Source: Enterocloster bolteae (GTDB lineage: Bacteria; Bacillota_A; Clostridia; Lachnospirales; Lachnospiraceae). Taken from it: a stretch of 18,855 bases of DNA. Each line of letters opens with the position of its first letter. Within the stretch, counting starts at the first letter, position 1. Positions 14,269 through 18,855 of the stretch are shown piece after piece. The position numbers and the translations under genes were made by a program. The notes below the pieces were generated by a model. It did not search any database. It was not told the origin of the DNA and saw only the letters and a program-made list of their open reading frames with translations. The stretch is from positions 1-18,855 of the forward strand of contig JAETTS010000010.1 of NCBI GenBank assembly GCA_021769025.1, given 5' to 3'.

Positions 14269-14718
14269 ATGGCTTTTTTAAGCTCATTTGATATCAGTGC
14301 GTCGGGTTTAAGTGCCCAGCGTATCAGAATGGATATTGCCGCAGAGAATATTGCAAATATTGATACTACCAGAACCGAGCGGGGAGGGGCTTACCGCAGA
14401 AAAGATGTTGTCTTTGAAAGCTATGGGGCAAACTCTTTTAAACAGGCTCTCCGCAATGCTTCTAAGGGTCTTGGATTTACCGGAAGGAACGCGGGAGTCC
14501 GTGTAGCCGGTGTGGTCGAAGATGATCGGGAAATGATACAGGTGTATAACCCTAACCATCCAGACGCTGATGAAAGCGGCTTTGTGACGATGCCCAATGT
14601 GGATTTGTTGAAGGAGACGGTTGACAGTATGTCTGCTACCAGATCTTATGAAGCCAATGTAACCGCTTTAAATGCGATGAAGCTGATGGCGCAGAAGGCC
14701 CTGGAGATTGGCAAATAA
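14269..14718 (+). CDS. flgC: flagellar basal-body rod protein FlgC (displaced)
   Basis: This is clearly FlgC, a proximal rod subunit. It has FDISASGLSAQRIRMDIAAE at the N terminus, NIANIDTTRTERGGAYRR at about 27-44, the FlgC-specific YNPNHPDADESGFVTMPNVD, and the closing axial helix NVTALNAMKLMAQKALEIGK. The length (149 residues) is normal and no disruption is seen. ATG 14269 has AGGAGGAAGGA upstream. Its place is unusual: flgC normally follows flgB and precedes fliE, about 13 kb upstream here. It is now embedded among C-ring genes, 21 nt after cheY and 48 nt before fliY. Confidence 0.94.
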   Translation: MAFLSSFDISASGLSAQRIRMDIAAENIANIDTTRTERGGAYRRKDVVFESYGANSFKQALRNASKGLGFTGRNAGVRVAGVVEDDREMIQVYNPNHPDADESGFVTMPNVDLLKETVDSMSATRSYEANVTALNAMKLMAQKALEIGK

Positions 14719-14766
14719 TGTCCGGTGGCCGCAGGAAGAATAAAGGATAAAGGAGAACGATTAAAA

Positions 14767-16242
14767 ATGGGCGCTAGCAGTTTTAATGATATGGAACTGG
14801 ATGCAATAGGCGAGATAATGAACATCAGTTTAGGCGCCTCGGCAACAGCGGTTTCCACGATGCTGGGCACAAAAGTAAATATCACGACACCTGTGGTTCG
14901 GGTTCAGACCCGGGCGGAATTTGAGTTTAAACGCCTGGAACCTGCCATCGGTGTTGAGATCGCCTATGTTGAAGGTCTGGAAGGCAGAAATATCATGATG
15001 TTCCGTCGGGAGGACGTGTGTGTCATCGTAGGTACGCTGATGGGGGAGGATCCCGCCAATATCAGTCCTGAATTGGATGAGATTCATATCAGTGCAATCT
15101 GCGAGGTCATGAACCAGATGATGGGGGCCTCCGCAACGGCATTATCAGAATTTTTAGGAACGATAGTCAACATATCGACTCCCAAGTCATTTGACATTGG
15201 GGAGCCAGAGGAATTTAAGAAGAAATATTTCCCGGAAGAGGACGGCATGGTAGTGGTTCGCTTCCGTTTGGAGATTGAAGATAAGTTAAACAGCGAGTTC
15301 ATGAACATTATGTCCATTGCTCTTGCAAAACGGTTGTTGGAGCCATTTGCAGCTTCCATGGGAAGCGGGGAGACTGGATCTGCACCAGCTCCGGAGCCAG
15401 CTGCACCGGTGATGCCGGAGCCAACTCCAGAACCAGCTGCACCGGCAGCTTCAGGAGGAGCCAGCATGTCCCAGGCGGAGATGGATGCACTTCTGTCATC
15501 TATGTCCCAGCCTGCAGTTCCAGAACCTGCACCAGCAACAAGCGGAGGGGCCAGCATGTCCCAGGCGGAGATGGACGCACTTCTGTCATCCATGTCCCAG
15601 CCTGCAGCTCCAGAACCTGCACCGGCAACAGCCGGGGGAGGCAGCATGTCCCAGGAAGAGATCAATGCACTGATGTCTTCTTCGGTTCAACCGGCTGCAC
15701 CAGCAGAACCAACACCTGCTCCGATGCCTCAGCAGGCATCGGCAACTCAACAGGCAATGCCTCAGATGGGGCAGCAGCCCATGTATTCCTATCCGCCCAT
15801 GGGCATGGATCCTATGATGCTGCAGTTGCTTAACCAGATGCAGCAGACCCAGATGCAGATGATGGAGATGATGAAAGCGCCAAAGGCGACAGAATCTGCT
15901 CCTTCATCCAATACAGGTGGTTCAATCATCCGACCGCTCAATTCTCAGCCGATTCAAGATGATGCAGGACAGGGGGAAGAGGACAAAGCCAATCAGGAGA
16001 TGCTCATGAAGGTGCCTTTGGAGATCTCCGTAGAGATAGGAAGAACTAAGAGACTGGTAAAAGATATTCTGGAATTTACCCAGGGTACTCTGGTTGTTTT
16101 GGATAAGATGGCCGGTGAGCAGGTTGATCTGTTTGTAAATGGCCAGTGTATTGCCAGAGGCGATATCGTTGTGGTAGAGGATAATTTTGGCATCCGTATC
16201 ACAGAGATCGTGGCAAAGGAATTAAATCCGGAAAGTTTATAA
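14767..16242 (+). CDS. fliY: flagellar motor switch phosphatase FliY (CheC-FliN fusion)
   Basis: FliY is the Firmicute C-ring protein that combines a CheY-P phosphatase with a FliN domain. From ATG 14767 (AAAGGAGAA upstream) it has 491 residues. The CheC-like domain is at about 8-195 and both active-site helices are intact: D12-x3-E16-x2-N19 (DAIGEIMN) and S109-x3-E113-x2-N116 (SAICEVMN). A long Pro/Ala linker (about 200-312) follows, then a Met/Gln-rich stretch (about 314-370). The SpoA/FliN domain is at about 412-485. The N-terminal CheY-binding peptide seen in B. subtilis FliY is absent. Three copies of a matching motif sit in the linker instead. GTG 14725 is in frame but lies before the ribosome binding site. 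Confidence 0.94.
   Translation: MGASSFNDMELDAIGEIMNISLGASATAVSTMLGTKVNITTPVVRVQTRAEFEFKRLEPAIGVEIAYVEGLEGRNIMMFRREDVCVIVGTLMGEDPANISPELDEIHISAICEVMNQMMGASATALSEFLGTIVNISTPKSFDIGEPEEFKKKYFPEEDGMVVVRFRLEIEDKLNSEFMNIMSIALAKRLLEPFAASMGSGETGSAPAPEPAAPVMPEPTPEPAAPAASGGASMSQAEMDALLSSMSQPAVPEPAPATSGGASMSQAEMDALLSSMSQPAAPEPAPATAGGGSMSQEEINALMSSSVQPAAPAEPTPAPMPQQASATQQAMPQMGQQPMYSYPPMGMDPMMLQLLNQMQQTQMQMMEMMKAPKATESAPSSNTGGSIIRPLNSQPIQDDAGQGEEDKANQEMLMKVPLEISVEIGRTKRLVKDILEFTQGTLVVLDKMAGEQVDLFVNGQCIARGDIVVVEDNFGIRITEIVAKELNPESL
15454..15702 (+). repeat. 90-bp tandem repeats in fliY encoding SQAEMDALL motifs
   Basis: Unit 1 (15454-15543) and unit 2 (15544-15633) match at 83 of 90 bases, with no indels. 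A third, more diverged unit runs from 15634 to about 15702. Each encodes GG(A/G)SMSQ followed by AEMDALLSSM, or EEINALMSSS in unit 3. Units 1 and 2 then carry SQPA(V/A)PEPAPAT. The motif matches the FliM N terminus in the same operon (LSQSQIDALLKSM). The perfect 30-residue period points to recent in-frame duplication. Confidence 0.9.
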
Positions 16243-16243
16243 G

Positions 16244-16609
16244 ATGTGGGAGAATTTTAATCTGTTATTTCGTACGGTGTTGGCTGTTGTGGGAGTGCTG
16301 GTACTGGCATATTGGTGTACCACACTTTTAAAAAAGCAGTGGGTCCGATCTTCTGGTGATGGCAATATAAAAGTATTGGAGCACATTCAGATCGGGCAGG
16401 ACCGGAGAATACTTCTTCTGAAAGTGGGGGAACATAATTATCTGATAGGCACAAGCCAGGCAGGTATCCAGCTTCTGGCGGAGGTGGACGGGGATTTTCA
16501 ACCGAAGGAACCTATGCTTTCCGCAGATGGCTCCCCACAGGCATCTTTTCAGGAAATACTAAAGAAATATATGCCGCCACATCAGGGAAAGAAGGGAGGA
16601 AAGGAATGA
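16244..16609 (+). CDS. fliO: flagellar biosynthesis protein FliO
   Basis: FliO assists assembly of the FliP/FliR export gate. The 121-residue protein has one N-terminal membrane helix (about residues 8-28, RTVLAVVGVLVLAYWCTTLL). A small cytoplasmic beta domain follows with the family pattern IKVLEHIQIGQDRRILLLKVGEHNYLIG. The C terminus is polar and basic. It starts one base after the fliY stop (ATG 16244), and its stop overlaps the fliP start (ATGA), so translation is probably coupled on both sides. FliO is poorly conserved; helix, motif and position together make the call good. Confidence 0.88.
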   Translation: MWENFNLLFRTVLAVVGVLVLAYWCTTLLKKQWVRSSGDGNIKVLEHIQIGQDRRILLLKVGEHNYLIGTSQAGIQLLAEVDGDFQPKEPMLSADGSPQASFQEILKKYMPPHQGKKGGKE

Positions 16610-17262
16610 ATGACCTTCTGACACAGTTAAATGGTGGGAATGTTCCCGCTCTGGATTTAATCATCCTGATTACATTTGTGGCATTGCTGCCGTCCATTGT
16701 GGTGATGATGACTTCGTTTACCAGAACGATCATTATTCTATCATTTACCAGAAACGCCATGGGAGTCCAGCAAGCTCCACCCAATATGGTACTGGTAGGC
16801 ATAGCGCTGTTTTTAACATTATATATCATGAATCCGGTGATTAATGAGATCAATGAAAATGCCTATCAGCCGTACCTGCAGGGAGAGATTGCACAGGATG
16901 AAGTGATAGAACGAGCGGTGGTTCCTCTGAAGGAGTTTATGCTGCGGAATACGTATAAAAGCACTCTGGACAATTTTGTTACCATGTCCGGTACCCAGAT
17001 TCAGGAAAATACTATGGACTATCCACTTACGATTGTGGTTCCTGCGTTTATGACCAGCGAATTAAAATGGGGATTCACTGCAGGCTTCTTGCTTTATCTT
17101 CCCTTTCTTTTGATCGATGTGATTGTCTCAACCACACTTATGTCCATGGGTATGGTTATGCTTCCTCCGGCCATGATCTCTATGCCCTTTAAGCTTTTGC
17201 TTTTTGTTACGGTGGATGGCTGGGAGTTGTTATTTACGAGTATTGTTGCTGCCTATAAGTAG
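16606..17262 (+). CDS. fliP: flagellar type III export gate protein FliP
   Basis: FliP is the main subunit of the export pore (FliP5-FliQ4-FliR1). Family hallmarks include LPSIVVMMTSFTRTIIILSF with RNAMGVQQAPPN near the N terminus and, after the periplasmic loop, PAFMTSELKWGFTAGFLLYLPFL followed by DVIVSTTLMSMGMVMLPPAMIS. Four membrane segments are visible. At 218 residues it is shorter than proteobacterial FliP because it lacks an obvious cleavable signal peptide. AGGAAAGGA lies just upstream of the start, which overlaps the fliO stop. Confidence 0.95.
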   Translation: MNDLLTQLNGGNVPALDLIILITFVALLPSIVVMMTSFTRTIIILSFTRNAMGVQQAPPNMVLVGIALFLTLYIMNPVINEINENAYQPYLQGEIAQDEVIERAVVPLKEFMLRNTYKSTLDNFVTMSGTQIQENTMDYPLTIVVPAFMTSELKWGFTAGFLLYLPFLLIDVIVSTTLMSMGMVMLPPAMISMPFKLLLFVTVDGWELLFTSIVAAYK

Positions 17263-17309
17263 ACATAGTTAGTCGGCAGTAGAATGGGGAAGAGAAGGGA
17301 GACGAGACG

Positions 17310-17573
17310 ATGACTACTACGGAAGTTCTGGATATTATGTACCACACGTTTCTGTTGGCAGCTAGGCTGACCATGCCATTTCTTTTGACCAGTATGGTGG
17401 TAGGTGTAGTGATTGCCATCTTCCAGGCGGCAACACAGATCAATGAACAGACGTTGACTTTTGTTCCCAAATTTATATCCATATTGGTAGTAATGGGATT
17501 TTTAGGAAGCTCTATTTTAGATATGCTCCAGGATTTTTTCAGGCAGATGCTTGGAATTATTGCAGGAGGCTGA
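17310..17573 (+). CDS. fliQ: flagellar type III export gate protein FliQ
   Basis: FliQ is a two-helix hairpin protein of the export gate. The 87-residue product has helices at about 14-38 (LAARLTMPFLLTSMVVGVVIA) and about 52-75. They flank the conserved loop FQAATQINEQTLTFVPK, which is diagnostic for FliQ. AAGGGAGA lies upstream of ATG 17310, 47 nt after fliP. The length and motifs are normal. Confidence 0.95.
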   Translation: MTTTEVLDIMYHTFLLAARLTMPFLLTSMVVGVVIAIFQAATQINEQTLTFVPKFISILVVMGFLGSSILDMLQDFFRQMLGIIAGG

Positions 17574-17579
17574 TAAAAC

Positions 17580-18332
17580 ATGCTTATTTTGTTTGCCCTG
17601 GTTGTCATGCGTATGAGCGGGGCTGTTATATTTAATCCGGTGCTTGGAAGGACGAATCTGCCCAGGACTGCCAAAGGAGCTATGGTATTCATGTTTTCCC
17701 TTCTTTTGTATCTGGGAACAGCAGGCAATCTGCAACATGAACCGGCGACTCTTATGGAGTTTGGCATAATGCTTATAAAGGAACTTATGGTAGGGTTTGT
17801 CATAGGATATTCTATGGAACTTGGTTTCATGGTGGTTCGGTTTGCTTCGGCGATCATTGACCAGAATATGGGGCTTTCTATGGCGCAGAGTTATGATCCC
17901 CAGTATAATACCCAGATGACCATTACTTCCAACCTGTATTATACATTTTTGTTTCTTTTATTTTTGGCTGGGGATGGGCATGTGCGTCTGCTTGCCCTTT
18001 TCTTTTCATCAGCCCGTCTGATACCTTTTGGACAGGTAACAATAGATACCAGGCTGGTACAGATGATGCTGGAGACATTCAGGGCCAATATTGCCATGGG
18101 GTTGCAGCTGGCATTTCCCATTGTTGCCATGGAACTGGTGACAGAGGCAGCGATTGGAATCCTAATGCGTATGATTCCCCAGATTAATGTGTTTGCAGTC
18201 AATTTTCAGTTGAAGATTATCGTGGGACTCATGATGCTTCTTTTTATGTTTAGTCCTATGTCCGAACGATTATATGTGATTATAGACAATATGTTTATGT
18301 ATATGCAGCAGCTGTTTATTGTGATGAGTTAG
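17580..18332 (+). CDS. fliR: flagellar type III export gate protein FliR
   Basis: FliR completes the export gate with FliP and FliQ. The 250-residue membrane protein has about six hydrophobic segments. Family features are RMSGAVIFNPVLGRTNLPRT near the N terminus, KELMVGFVIGYSMELGFMVV, and DQNMGLSMAQSYDP. The start is ATG 17580 with AGGAGG (17564-17569) ten nt upstream inside the fliQ end; an in-frame TAA at 17574-17576 rules out a longer form. It is a separate gene from flhB here, not the FliR-FlhB fusion found in some clostridia. Confidence 0.94.
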   Translation: MLILFALVVMRMSGAVIFNPVLGRTNLPRTAKGAMVFMFSLLLYLGTAGNLQHEPATLMEFGIMLIKELMVGFVIGYSMELGFMVVRFASAIIDQNMGLSMAQSYDPQYNTQMTITSNLYYTFLFLLFLAGDGHVRLLALFFSSARLIPFGQVTIDTRLVQMMLETFRANIAMGLQLAFPIVAMELVTEAAIGILMRMIPQINVFAVNFQLKIIVGLMMLLFMFSPMSERLYVIIDNMFMYMQQLFIVMS

Positions 18333-18376
18333 CAATTGAGATACAAGCCCATGGATTGTAGAAGGGAGTGGTGGAC

Positions 18377-18855
18377 TTGGCGGAGGCGAATGGACAGGAA
18401 AAGACCGAGCAGCCTACCAGTAAACGGCGTAATGATGCCAGAAAAGAAGGCAATCTGTTTCAGAGCAAAGACGTTGTTACGGTGATCATGCTGTTTGGTG
18501 TATTCTATATGGTCAAGCTGACGCTTCCACAGATCTATGAAACAGCCAAGGATTGCATTTCTCGTTTTTTCACTGCCATAGGGCAGGAAAATGCCATATA
18601 TTCATCCCCCAATATCTATGTATACATGGTGGTTTCTGTGTTAAAATGCGCGCTGCCGCTGCTTTTAATGTCCATGGGCTTAGGCATTGTCGCTCACGGA
18701 GTTCAGACCAGATTCAATGTGACGTTTAAACCGCTGCATCCCAAATTCAGCAAGTTCAACCCAATTAATGGAATCAAGAAGATGTTCAGCCCGAAAAAGC
18801 TGATTGATGTGGCCAAAAATCTGTTGAAGATTGCTGTGTTGTTGGTGCTTCTATA
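18377..18855 (+). CDS. flhB: flagellar export switch protein FlhB (partial, 3' end outside)
   Basis: The last 159 codons of the window read as the N-terminal part of FlhB, which controls the switch from hook to filament export and interacts with FliK. The family start EKTEQPTSKRRNDARKEGNL is followed by a first membrane helix (about residues 32-55), a second around 84-108 (SVLKCALPLLLMSMGLGIVA), and the conserved RFNVTFKPLHPKFSKFNPING-type stretch before KKMFSPKKLIDVAKNLLK. I chose TTG 18377, about 8 nt after GGGAG (18364-18368); GTG 18371 and 18368 are in frame but too close to that site. The autocleavage NPTH region lies beyond the window. Confidence 0.92.
   Translation, partial: MAEANGQEKTEQPTSKRRNDARKEGNLFQSKDVVTVIMLFGVFYMVKLTLPQIYETAKDCISRFFTAIGQENAIYSSPNIYVYMVVSVLKCALPLLLMSMGLGIVAHGVQTRFNVTFKPLHPKFSKFNPINGIKKMFSPKKLIDVAKNLLKIAVLLVLL

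Noticed and set aside
14725..14766. Upstream GTG start of fliY
   Set aside because: AAAGGAGAA lies after it and is correctly spaced for ATG 14767; the CheC domain begins right after that ATG.
1..18855. CRISPR arrays, tRNA or rRNA genes, complete insertion sequences
   Set aside because: I saw no spaced direct repeats, tRNA or rRNA signatures, or transposase genes; the only repeat series is the coding 90-bp repeat in fliY.

Overview
The window is one long block of co-directional (+ strand) flagellar and motility genes. It carries most of the hook-basal-body, type III export, stator and switch genes, and it runs off the right edge inside flhB. The organism is most likely a motile Gram-positive clostridium, probably Lachnospiraceae. 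Four things point that way: a fla/che operon with FlbD, CheY and a CheC-type FliY; the uncharacterised 'flagellar operon protein' between flgD and flgE; strong AGGAGG-type ribosome binding sites with some GTG/TTG starts; and moderate GC. The species call is inference.

Layout. Positions 1-156 hold the probable tail of an upstream gene and a rho-independent terminator. A good sigma-A-type promoter (219-247) and a leader of about 160 nt precede flgB. The order is then flgB, fliE, fliF, fliG, fliH, fliI, fliJ; a 342-nt intergenic gap with a 137-bp nested palindrome; fliK, flgD (split by two in-frame stops), the flg operon protein, flgE (flanked by strong hairpins), flbD, motA, motB, fliM, cheY, flgC, fliY, fliO, fliP, fliQ, fliR, and flhB (partial).

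Together the genes build the MS ring (FliF), its FliE adaptor, the proximal rod (FlgB/FlgC), the C ring (FliG/FliM/FliY), the export gate (FliO/P/Q/R, FlhB), the export ATPase complex (FliH/I/J), the hook with its cap and ruler (FlgE/FlgD/FliK), the stator (MotA/MotB) and the chemotaxis signal (CheY).

The main oddities are these. (1) FliY has no N-terminal CheY-binding peptide. Instead it carries three tandem copies of an SQxExDALL-like motif in the Pro/Ala linker between its CheC-like and FliN domains. (2) flgD is interrupted by TAA and TAG in one otherwise continuous frame. (3) flgC is missing from its usual place after flgB and lies between cheY and fliY. (4) A MITE-like palindrome separates fliJ from fliK. 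(5) No fliL lies between motB and fliM.
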